A stretch of 26,585 bases of DNA, from NCBI GenBank assembly GCA_947456845.1, contig CANGUJ010000008.1, positions 1 through 26,585 of the forward strand, given 5' to 3'. Below are positions 17,736-24,634 of this stretch, piece after piece; position 1 is the first letter of the stretch, and every line of letters begins with the position of its first letter. Position numbers and translations under genes: made by a program. Source of the DNA: Burkholderiales bacterium. Its GTDB lineage: Bacteria > Pseudomonadota > Gammaproteobacteria > Burkholderiales > JAEUOS01. The notes under the pieces were generated by a model, which was not told the origin of the DNA, did not search any database, and saw only the letters and a program-made list of their open reading frames with translations.

Positions 17736-17759
17736 ACCACGGCGCTGAACTTTTGACAT
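17731..17759 (-). promoter_or_regulatory. Candidate promoter for the B12-regulator operon
   Basis: On the minus strand ATGTCA (17759-17754) and TAATAT (17736-17731) are 17 bases apart. The -10 box overlaps the -10 of the opposite promoter, so the two cannot be fully open at once. The -35 lies inside the right-hand candidate operator. The start site near 17724 gives a roughly 40-base leader before the ATG at 17684. Confidence 0.5.
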
Positions 17760-17765
17760 GGACAA
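17754..17765 (-). promoter_or_regulatory. Candidate operator half, right copy (TTGTCCATGTCA)
   Basis: This is the inverted partner of the 12-mer at 17689-17700 and covers the -35 of the leftward promoter. That placement fits autoregulation of the regulator gene. Confidence 0.5.
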
Positions 17766-17983
17766 AGCGGGCAAATGTTGAAAGAACTGGACGGCAGACG
17801 TCGGACGAGGTCGAAAGTCGGCATGGAAGCGACGCCAAGCGAGATACCCGATCGTCAGGTCTGTCGAGCTATCCGCCGCTGACCCGTACTTCGGCGTACT
17901 TCCGACCAGTTCTGCTGCATACCTTCGTGCCCGGTCAAGGCCGGTGATAGCGCAACAACCACCCAACTCTTCATCCAATACCC
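17766..17983 (+). promoter_or_regulatory. Long folE2 leader with tandem 10-bp repeat
   Basis: These 218 bases between the promoter pair and folE2 contain no convincing gene. CGTACTTCGG and CGTACTTCCG stand directly in tandem at 17885-17904 (9 of 10 identical). A small CCGG-TCAAG-GCCGG hairpin lies at about 17931-17944. No ribosome site is evident before the folE2 ATG. No known riboswitch is recognised. Confidence 0.35.
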
Positions 17984-18796
17984 ATGAACGCTCCCGAACG
18001 CCTGCCCCTGCCGGATATCCAGTCAACCCCCGACCTGCGCCGTCTCGCGATCCAGCGGGTGGGCATCAAGAGCGTCCGCCATCCGGTCAGGGTGCGGTCC
18101 ATCGATGGTACCGTCAATACCACCGTGGCTGTGGTGGACATGTACGTCGGCCTGCCTTCGGACCAAAAGGGCACGCACATGTCGCGCTTCATCGAGATCC
18201 TTGAGCAACACGGTGGCGATCTCTCCAGCGAAGGCTTCGCCAGCATGTTCGAGCGGATGCTCGTGCGCCTGGAAGCGGATTCCGGCTACTTGGAAATGCG
18301 TTTTCCGTACTTTTTGACCAAGACCGCGCCGGTATCGGGCGTACAAAGCCTGATGGACTACGACGTAACGCTGCGGCGCGAACGGGTCGCGGCCGATGCG
18401 CCCGTCGACTACTGGCTACAGGTGCTCGTGCCGGTGACCAGCCTGTGCCCCTGCTCCAAGGAAATCTCCGCCTACGGCGCCCACAACCAGCGCTCCCATG
18501 TCACCATCAAAGCGCTGGTCACCGGGCCCGTCGCCATCGCCGAACTAGTGGGCGTCGCGGAGCGGGCGGCCTCCTGCCAGCTATATGGCATGCTCAAGCG
18601 CCCGGATGAGAAATACGTGACCGAGCGTGCCTATGAAAACCCGAAATTCGTTGAGGATCTGGTGCGCGACATCGCCCTCGAACTCAAGAACGACGCGCGG
18701 GTAGCTGCATTCACGGTGGAGTCGGAAAACTTCGAATCCATCCACAACCACTCCGCTTACGCGCTTATCGAGCTCGATAAGCGCTGCGCGGGGTGA
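17984..18796 (+). CDS. folE2: GTP cyclohydrolase I type IB (FolE2)
   Basis: This 270-residue T-fold enzyme converts GTP to dihydroneopterin triphosphate, the first step of folate and pterin synthesis. It is the FolE2 type, with the catalytic segment PVTSLCPCSKEISAYGAHNQ (Cys155/Cys157 region) and HMSRFIEILEQ near 65-75. FolE2 can work with metals other than zinc and often serves under stress or zinc limitation. It leads the rightward arm, opposite the B12-type regulator, and likely supplies pterin or folate when the light regulon is on. Light-induced folE genes have been reported in LitR regulons (from memory, Pseudomonas putida). No clear ribosome site is seen upstream of the chosen ATG. Confidence 0.95.
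   Translation: MNAPERLPLPDIQSTPDLRRLAIQRVGIKSVRHPVRVRSIDGTVNTTVAVVDMYVGLPSDQKGTHMSRFIEILEQHGGDLSSEGFASMFERMLVRLEADSGYLEMRFPYFLTKTAPVSGVQSLMDYDVTLRRERVAADAPVDYWLQVLVPVTSLCPCSKEISAYGAHNQRSHVTIKALVTGPVAIAELVGVAERAASCQLYGMLKRPDEKYVTERAYENPKFVEDLVRDIALELKNDARVAAFTVESENFESIHNHSAYALIELDKRCAG
18761..18784. repeat. 24-bp perfect palindrome in the 3' end of folE2
   Basis: GCGCTTATCGAG is followed immediately by its reverse complement CTCGATAAGCGC. It encodes ALIELDKR near the FolE2 C-terminus and lies 86 bases before the next start. It could be an operator or an RNA hairpin; function is unknown. Confidence 0.6.
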
Positions 18797-18869
18797 ACCT
18801 GCGCCTCCCGCATCCCACCATGCCCGGTATGTGTAACATGCGCCTGCCAGCTCAACAAGGACGGCGGAC

Positions 18870-20168
18870 ATGAAGGTCGCGATCATCGGCAGCGGCATCG
18901 CCGGGCTCTCCTGCGCGCATGCGCTCGCGCGCGACCCCGCGACGGCCGTTACTCTGTTCGAGGCAGGCGACTACCTCGGCGGGCACACCAACACAGTGGA
19001 TGTGGAGGTTGACGGCATCCACCATCCGGTCGACACCGGTTTCCTGGTGTTCAATCACCGCACCTATCCCAACCTGGTGCGCCTGTTCGACGAGCTCGGG
19101 GTGCCGACGGCCAAGAGTGAAATGTCTTTTTCCGTCAGCCTGGGCGGCCAAATCGAGTGGGCCGGCACTAGTCTGGCGACGGTGTTCGCGCAGCCGGGCA
19201 ACCTGCTGCGCCCGCGCTTCATCGCGATGTTGCGCGACATCCTGCGCTTCAACCGGGCCGCGACCGCGTCCGCCCTGGGTGCGGAAGATCCGACCTCCCT
19301 GGGCGAGGTGCTTGCACGCGACCGCTATTCCGAAGCATTCCGCGACTGGTACCTGTTGCCGATGGCTGCGGCCATCTGGTCATGCCCGACCAGCGCGATG
19401 CTCGCCTATCCTTTCACGACATTCGCGCGCTTCTGCCATAACCACGGCCTGCTGCAGGTCAGCAAGCGCCCGCAATGGTTCACCGTGACTGGTGGCGCGC
19501 GCGAGTATGTGCGCAGGATGTCGGCGGCGATCAACGACATCCGCACGTCCACCCCGGTCACCCGGGTCCGGCGCTCGGCGGCGGGTATTCTGGTGCATTC
19601 GATGAAGCAGGGACGTGAAGCCATCGAACGCTTCGACCAGGCCGTCCTCGCCTGCCACAGCGATCAGGCCCTGACCATGATCGATGAGCCCACGCTGGCC
19701 GAGCGCGAGGTGCTCGCCGCGGTCGGCTACCAGCCCAATGTGGCCTGGCTGCACACTGACCGCAGGCTGTTGCCGAAGCGTGAGCGGGTGTGGGCTGCCT
19801 GGAACTACCTGAGCGGCGCGCCGGGCGTCGGCGCGGGCGGGGAGGCTTCCCGCCCGGTAGCGGTCAGCTATCTGATCAACAAGCTCCAGCCGGTGCCGTT
19901 CAGGAGCCCGGTAGTGGTGACCCTCAACCCGCCGCATCCGCCGCGCGAAGAGCATGTGCTCGGGCGCTTCGACTACGCGCATCCGGTGTTCGACCAGGCT
20001 GCCGTGGCGGCGCAGGGGCGGTTGCCCGGGATCCAGGGCGTCGATCGCCTGTGGTTCGCGGGCGCGTGGACCGGCTATGGCTTCCATGAAGACGGCCTGA
20101 AGTCCGGTCTCGCGGCCGCAGCGGGGTTGGCACAGCACATCGGCGCCATGAGGCGCGCAGCCGCGTAA
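18870..20168 (+). CDS. FAD-dependent amine-oxidase-like oxidoreductase, candidate fatty acyl desaturase
   Basis: This 432-residue flavoprotein begins MKVAIIGSGIAGLSCAHALA (GxGxxG at 7-12), then LFEAGDYLGGHTNTVDVEVD for the adenine ribose contact. It has VDTGFLVFNHRTYPNLVRLF and ends with DRLWFAGAWTGYGFHEDGLK, the C-terminal FAD-binding motif. It belongs to the NAD(P)-binding amine-oxidase group found next to DUF1365 and Cfa-like genes and often annotated as cyclopropane fatty acid synthesis protein. In the Rhodobacter sphaeroides furan fatty acid pathway a desaturase (UfaD) acts on the methylated acyl chain. A gene of this type next to a UfaM-like gene is the best candidate for that step, but this is an inference. 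AAGGACGG lies before the ATG. Confidence 0.85.
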   Translation: MKVAIIGSGIAGLSCAHALARDPATAVTLFEAGDYLGGHTNTVDVEVDGIHHPVDTGFLVFNHRTYPNLVRLFDELGVPTAKSEMSFSVSLGGQIEWAGTSLATVFAQPGNLLRPRFIAMLRDILRFNRAATASALGAEDPTSLGEVLARDRYSEAFRDWYLLPMAAAIWSCPTSAMLAYPFTTFARFCHNHGLLQVSKRPQWFTVTGGAREYVRRMSAAINDIRTSTPVTRVRRSAAGILVHSMKQGREAIERFDQAVLACHSDQALTMIDEPTLAEREVLAAVGYQPNVAWLHTDRRLLPKRERVWAAWNYLSGAPGVGAGGEASRPVAVSYLINKLQPVPFRSPVVVTLNPPHPPREEHVLGRFDYAHPVFDQAAVAAQGRLPGIQGVDRLWFAGAWTGYGFHEDGLKSGLAAAAGLAQHIGAMRRAAA

Positions 20169-20172
20169 CGCC

Positions 20173-20937
20173 ATGCGCGACTGGCTTTTTTGCGGCGAAG
20201 TCCTGCACCGGCGTCTGCGGCCGGCGGCCAACGCGTTCCGCTACCCGGTGTTCTTTCTGCGTATCCCGCTTTCCCGCCTGGACGAATTGCCCAACGCAGT
20301 CTTTTCCGTCAACAGCTTCAACATGTTGTCCTTCCATTTCGCCGACCATGGCGACGGACGCGCGCCGCAGAAATGGATTCGCGATCTGCTCGCGAGCGAA
20401 GGCGTACCGGTGCCCGAAGGCGAGGTCATCCTGCAGACCTTCCCGCGCGTACTGGGCTTCGTGTTCAATCCGGTGAGCTTCTGGTATTGCCACGACGCCG
20501 CCGGCGCGCTCGCCGTGGTGGTGGCCGAGGTCAACAACACCTTCGGCGAGCGACACTGTTATCTGCTGCGCAATCCGGATGGCGCGCCGATCCGCGGCGG
20601 CCAGGAAATCAGCGCCGCCAAGGTATTCCATGTCTCGCCGTTCTGCCCGGTCGAAGGCGGCTATCGCTTCCGTTTTCACGAAGCCCATCGAGGCGGCGCG
20701 ACACGGGTGGTGGCGCGCATCGATTATCACGACGCACAGGGCGACCTGCTGCTCACCAGCGTGAGCGGTGCCGCGCGCGAGTTCTCCGCGCCCGGCCTGG
20801 TGGTCGCCTTCGTCATGCACCCCATGATGACTTTAGGGGTGGTGCTGCGCATACACTATCAGGCCCTCAAGCTGTGGCTTAAGGGCGCGCCGTTCTTCCG
20901 CAAGCCGATGCCGCCGGCGCGCTTTGTGTCACGCTGA
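20173..20937 (+). CDS. DUF1365 family protein
   Basis: This 254-residue DUF1365 protein starts four bases after the previous stop. It carries the family's conserved stretches: WLFCGEVLHRRLRPAANAFRY at the start (given here only to the point of recognition), FVFNPVSFWYCHD, VVAEVNNTFGERHCYLL, AKVFHVSPFCPVEG and HPMMTLGVVLRIHYQALKLW. There is no signal peptide and no clear membrane span; the C-terminal amphipathic part could touch the membrane. The function is unknown, but it nearly always sits between an FAD amine-oxidase-like gene and a Cfa-like methyltransferase gene. This suggests a role in the same acyl-chain modification. Rich conserved His, Cys and Asn positions would allow catalysis or metal binding. 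Confidence 0.85.
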   Translation: MRDWLFCGEVLHRRLRPAANAFRYPVFFLRIPLSRLDELPNAVFSVNSFNMLSFHFADHGDGRAPQKWIRDLLASEGVPVPEGEVILQTFPRVLGFVFNPVSFWYCHDAAGALAVVVAEVNNTFGERHCYLLRNPDGAPIRGGQEISAAKVFHVSPFCPVEGGYRFRFHEAHRGGATRVVARIDYHDAQGDLLLTSVSGAAREFSAPGLVVAFVMHPMMTLGVVLRIHYQALKLWLKGAPFFRKPMPPARFVSR

Positions 20938-20977
20938 CGCCCGCGGCGCGCGACTACTTACCGACAGCCTCCGCCAC

Positions 20978-22243
20978 ATGCCTTCCCAAGCAGCCGATCC
21001 GATCCGTCCCCCAGCGCCGTCTTCGACGGCCAGCCCCCGCGTGCCGTTTTCCGCCCGCGCGGTGCTGGGCCTGCTCGCGCGCCTGCGCGGCGGCCGAATC
21101 ACGCTTTCCGGCCCGGGCGGTTTCGAGCGCACCTTCGGCGAAGACGCCGGCCTCGAGGGCGGCGCGCCGCTTCCGCATGTGCATCTGGTGCTCTCCGACT
21201 GGGACGTAGTGAGCGTGTGCATGAAGCGCGGCGACATCGGCTTTGCCGAGACCCGCATGGAGGGGCGCTGGCATGTGGACGACCCGGCCGCCCTGATCGA
21301 ATTGTTCTGCCGTAACCGCGCCGCGATGGAAAAGGCGATCTACGGCTCGTTCGCGGGCAACGTGCTGTATCGCATCAAGCACCTTCTCAACAGCAACACC
21401 CGCGCGCGGGCGCGCAAGAACATCGAAGCCCACTACGACCTCGGGAACGACTTCTACCGCCTATGGCTGGACTCGACGATGACTTACTCGAGCGCGCTGT
21501 TCGATACAGGCCATGCGGCTTCGCTGGAGGCTGCGCAGACCGCCAAGTACCGGCGCATCCTGCAAAGACTGGCGCCCCGGCCCGGCGACAGGCTGCTGGA
21601 AATCGGCTGCGGCTGGGGCGGCTTCGCCGAAGTGGCCACGCGGGAATTCGGCGTGCATGTCACCGGGCTCACTTTGTCGCCGGAGCAATTGCGCTTCGCC
21701 ACCGAGCGCCTGGGGCGCGCCGGTCTGGCGGAGCGCGCCGACCTGCGGCTTACCGACTACCGCGACATGCATGGCCAGTTCGACCACATCGCCTCCATCG
21801 AGATGTTCGAGGCGGTGGGCGAAGGCTACTGGGACAGCTATTTCGCATGCGTGCGGCGCAACCTCAAGCCCGGCGGGCGGGCGATGATCCAGTCGATCAC
21901 CATCGACGAGAGCCTGTTCGAGCGCTATCGCAGGAGCACCGATTTCATCCAGCAGTACATCTTTCCCGGCGGCATGCTGCCCAGCCCGACCGAATTCGGC
22001 GCGCGCGCGGAACGCGCCGGGCTGTCCGTATCCGACACCTTCCGCTTCGGGCGCAACTATGCCGAGACGCTCAGGCGCTGGCGGGTGGCTTTCATGGCGA
22101 AGCTGCCGGAAGTGCGGCAGCTCGGTTTCGACGAGCGCTTCGTGCGGCTGTGGGAGTTCTACCTGGCCTACTGCGAAGGCGCCTTCAATGCCGGTTCGAC
22201 CGACGTGATCCAGTTCGAATTGGTGCGGAGCGGTCAGGCATGA
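20978..22243 (+). CDS. Cyclopropane-synthase-like SAM methyltransferase (candidate UfaM-like)
   Basis: This 421-residue member of the Cfa family has NIEAHYDLGNDFYRLWLDST near 148-167 and the SAM motif LLEIGCGWGGFAE at 206-218. Cfa enzymes transfer a methylene from SAM to a double bond of phospholipid acyl chains. Key positions differ from E. coli Cfa: Ser172 (TYSSALF) replaces Cys139, and Gln305 (MIQSITI) replaces His266. Ala279 (MFEAVG) follows the conserved Glu278, and Tyr361 is kept. Loss of bicarbonate ligands suggests the product is not a cyclopropane but a methylated alkene, as made by UfaM. The ATG at 20978 is chosen; an in-frame ATG at 20924 would overlap the DUF1365 gene. The stop overlaps the next start. 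Confidence 0.88.
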   Translation: MPSQAADPIRPPAPSSTASPRVPFSARAVLGLLARLRGGRITLSGPGGFERTFGEDAGLEGGAPLPHVHLVLSDWDVVSVCMKRGDIGFAETRMEGRWHVDDPAALIELFCRNRAAMEKAIYGSFAGNVLYRIKHLLNSNTRARARKNIEAHYDLGNDFYRLWLDSTMTYSSALFDTGHAASLEAAQTAKYRRILQRLAPRPGDRLLEIGCGWGGFAEVATREFGVHVTGLTLSPEQLRFATERLGRAGLAERADLRLTDYRDMHGQFDHIASIEMFEAVGEGYWDSYFACVRRNLKPGGRAMIQSITIDESLFERYRRSTDFIQQYIFPGGMLPSPTEFGARAERAGLSVSDTFRFGRNYAETLRRWRVAFMAKLPEVRQLGFDERFVRLWEFYLAYCEGAFNAGSTDVIQFELVRSGQA

Positions 22244-22815
22244 CAACACTTGGGCAATGGCGCGCAGCACTGGCCGCGATGTGCGTGGCGTTGGGGGCGT
22301 GGTGCGCGGCGCCGGCCGCGGCCAATATCCCGCCGGCTGGAAACGAGGCGGCCCCCTACGTGAGCAGCCTGGTGCCGGCCGCCCGGGTGGTCGGCGGCGG
22401 CCGCTTCACCTGGCTGGGATTCCACGCCTACGACGCGGTGCTCTATGCGACCAATGCGCGCTTCGCCGACAACGCGCCCTTCGCCCTGGAGCTTACTTAT
22501 GCGCGCAAATTCAAGGGCGCGGCGATCGCCGAGCGCAGCATTGCCGAAATCCGCAAGCTCGGCCTGGCCGACGAGCGCGAGATGACCGACTGGCAGGGCG
22601 CCCTGGCCGGCCTGTTTCCGGACGTCGTACCCGGCGATCGCCTGACCGGCGTCTCGCAGACCGACGGCACGGCGCGCTTCTTTCACAACGGCCGGTCACT
22701 GGGCACTCTGAGCGACGAGCGGCTGCGCCGCGCGTTCTTTTCGATCTGGCTGGACCCGCGCACCTCGGCGCCGGACCTGCGCCGCAAACTGCTCGGCGAT
22801 TCAGGGCAGCGATGA
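22240..22815 (+). CDS. Chalcone isomerase-like exported protein
   Basis: This 191-residue protein has a signal peptide (about 1-28, ending APAAAN) and a chalcone-isomerase-like domain of the bacterial exported type. FTWLGFHAYDAVLYATNARF and ALELTYARKFKGAAIAERS are characteristic, and DGTARFFHNGRSLGTL and AFFSIWLDPRTSAPDLR complete the fold. Bacterial members do not act on flavonoids as far as is known; related folds bind fatty acids. It overlaps the genes on both sides by four bases (ATGA) within the lipid-modification operon. A periplasmic fatty-acid or lipid-binding role is therefore plausible but unproven. Confidence 0.82.
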   Translation: MTTLGQWRAALAAMCVALGAWCAAPAAANIPPAGNEAAPYVSSLVPAARVVGGGRFTWLGFHAYDAVLYATNARFADNAPFALELTYARKFKGAAIAERSIAEIRKLGLADEREMTDWQGALAGLFPDVVPGDRLTGVSQTDGTARFFHNGRSLGTLSDERLRRAFFSIWLDPRTSAPDLRRKLLGDSGQR

Positions 22816-24047
22816 GCGGCGTCGGGGAGCGCCTGCCGCCGGTTCGCCTGGCGGCCTACGGGGCGCTCGGCCTGCCGCTGGCCGCAGCGGCCCTGCCGGT
22901 GTATGTATATGCGCCCAAGTTCTACGCCGGGCTGGGCATGTCGCTGGCGTTCGCCGGCGCCATCCTGCTGGCCGCACGCGTGGCCGACGCCATCATCGAT
23001 CCGTGGATCGGACTCGTGTCGGACCGCACGCGCCGCTCGCGCCTGTTCATCGCGCTCGCACTGCTGCCGCTGGTTTCCGGCCTGGTGGCCATGTTCAACC
23101 CGCCGGCGGGCGCCCCGCTGGCGCCATGGCTGATCATCACCGTCGCCCTGGTGACGCTCGGCTACTCGGCGGCATCCATCGCCCACCAGGCATGGGGAGC
23201 GCGCCTCGGGGATGCGCGCGAGCGTGCATCGGTGGCCGCGGCACGCGAAGGTTTCGGGCTGGCCGGCGTGGTGCTCGCTTCCCTCCTGCCGCAGGCATTC
23301 GCGCCCTCGATCGAATCCGGGTTGCCCGCCGCGACCTGGACGCTGGCGGGGGTCACCGTGCTGTGCGCCGCGATCACCCTGAGCGCAGCGCCCGATGCGG
23401 TACGAATGCACGGCGCACCCGCCGCGGTCGGTGGCGGCGCTTTCCGGGCCCTGCGCAGCCGCAGTTTCCGCCTGCTGCTGGGTGTTTTCGCGCTCAACGG
23501 CATCGCCTCGGCGATCCCCGCCACCCTGTTCCTGTTTTTCGTGGAGGACGTCCTCGAGACGCCCGGCGCCAGCGGCGCCTTCTTGGGCCTCTACTTCATG
23601 TCCGCAGCGGTTGCCCTGCCTTTGTGGGTGCGCATTTCCGTGCGCACCGGCAAACGCCGCGCCTGGGGCCTTGGCATGGCCCTGGCGATCGCGGCATTCG
23701 CATGGGCGTTTTTCCTGCAAAGCGGCGATGGCTTCGCCTTTGCAATCATCTGCGCGGCGTCCGGCGCAGCGCTGGGGGCCGACCTTGCCATGCCGCCGGC
23801 GATGCTCGCCGACACCATCGCGAAGGACGGCGCGCGAGGCGCGGAGGGCAGCTACTTCGGGCCCTGGAACACGGTCACCAAGCTCAACCTGGCGCTCGCC
23901 GCCGGACTCGCCCTGCCCATCCTGGAATGGACCGGCTACAGAAGCGGGGTCCCGGCCACGGCAGCTTTCCTGCCCATGGCCTACTGCGTCATCCCGTGCG
24001 GCCTCAAACTGCTGGCCATCGGCGGCCTGGCGCGCCTGCGCGACTGA
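22812..24047 (+). CDS. MFS transporter of the GPH (glycoside-pentoside-hexuronide:cation symporter) type
   Basis: This 411-residue, highly hydrophobic protein has about 12 predicted membrane segments. The loop between segments 2 and 3 has ARVADAIIDPWIGLVSDRTR, the GPH-family signature (D-x-x-xDPxxGxxSDRTR). The second half has TLFLFFVEDVLETPGASGAF and an ADLAMPPAMLADTIAKDG motif. Relatives are sugar symporters, but a gene of this type also lies in the R. sphaeroides RpoE/ChrR-linked lipid cluster (from memory, RSP1089). Here the cargo may be a lipid or lipid precursor and not a sugar. The ATG overlaps the preceding stop. Confidence 0.85.
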   Translation: MSGVGERLPPVRLAAYGALGLPLAAAALPVYVYAPKFYAGLGMSLAFAGAILLAARVADAIIDPWIGLVSDRTRRSRLFIALALLPLVSGLVAMFNPPAGAPLAPWLIITVALVTLGYSAASIAHQAWGARLGDARERASVAAAREGFGLAGVVLASLLPQAFAPSIESGLPAATWTLAGVTVLCAAITLSAAPDAVRMHGAPAAVGGGAFRALRSRSFRLLLGVFALNGIASAIPATLFLFFVEDVLETPGASGAFLGLYFMSAAVALPLWVRISVRTGKRRAWGLGMALAIAAFAWAFFLQSGDGFAFAIICAASGAALGADLAMPPAMLADTIAKDGARGAEGSYFGPWNTVTKLNLALAAGLALPILEWTGYRSGVPATAAFLPMAYCVIPCGLKLLAIGGLARLRD

Positions 24048-24084
24048 GCCCCCGCATCATCAGCTCTTGTTCTTCGGAGATTCC

Positions 24085-24618
24085 ATGACGATACTGCGAC
24101 ACCTCACACTGCTCCTGCTTGCAGCCTTTCTCGCCGGGTGTGCCGGCGTGCCTCCGGAGGACTACAGGACGGAAAAGCCCGTCCTCGAGCTTGACCGCTA
24201 TTTCAACGGCACGGTCGATGCCTGGGGCATATTCACCGACCGATCCGGCAAGGTGGTCAAGCGCTTCACCGTCGTGATGCGCTGCACCTGGAATGGCGAC
24301 ACCGGCGTGCTCGACGAGGACTTCATCTACTCCGACGGGACCCGCGAGAAACGCATATGGACCGTACGCAAGACCGGGCCGGGCCGCTACACGGGCACTG
24401 CCGGCGATGTCGTCGGCGAAGCCGTCGGCGTGGCTGCCGGCAACGCGCTCAACTGGCGCTACGTGCTCGACCTCAAGGTGGACGGCAAGAGCATCCACGT
24501 CGACTTCGACGACTGGATGTTCCAGATGGACGATGACGTGATGCTCAATCGCGCCCGCATGAGCAAGTTCGGTGTCACCCTGGGCGAAGTGACGCTTTCG
24601 TTCAGGAAGCGCCGCTGA
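24085..24618 (+). CDS. DUF3833 lipoprotein
   Basis: This 177-residue protein has a lipoprotein signal ending LLLAAFLAGC (Cys at about 19), followed by the DUF3833 domain. Conserved stretches include LELDRYFNGTVDAWGIFTDR, VVMRCTWNGDTGVLDEDFIY, and a Gly/Ala-rich segment VVGEAVGVAAGNALNWRY. DWMFQMDDDVMLNRARMSKF and GVTLGEVTLSF close the domain. The fold is predicted to be a lipocalin-like beta barrel, an inference from alternating hydrophobic strands. It is found with the Cfa-like/FAD/SDR cluster in other proteobacteria; its function is unknown. It starts 37 bases after the transporter gene. Confidence 0.85.
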   Translation: MTILRHLTLLLLAAFLAGCAGVPPEDYRTEKPVLELDRYFNGTVDAWGIFTDRSGKVVKRFTVVMRCTWNGDTGVLDEDFIYSDGTREKRIWTVRKTGPGRYTGTAGDVVGEAVGVAAGNALNWRYVLDLKVDGKSIHVDFDDWMFQMDDDVMLNRARMSKFGVTLGEVTLSFRKRR

Positions 24619-24634
24619 GGCCGGAGTTCCATCC

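Noticed and set aside
17685..18026. Longer regulator starting upstream of 17684 (up to codon at 18026)
   Set aside because: The extension covers both predicted promoters and operators and has no similarity to the family; the MerR domain starts about 25 residues after the ATG at 17684.
22812..24047. Sugar symporter role for the GPH-type transporter
   Set aside because: The family signature is present, but no sugar enzyme lies nearby and the context is lipid modification, so I keep only the family name.
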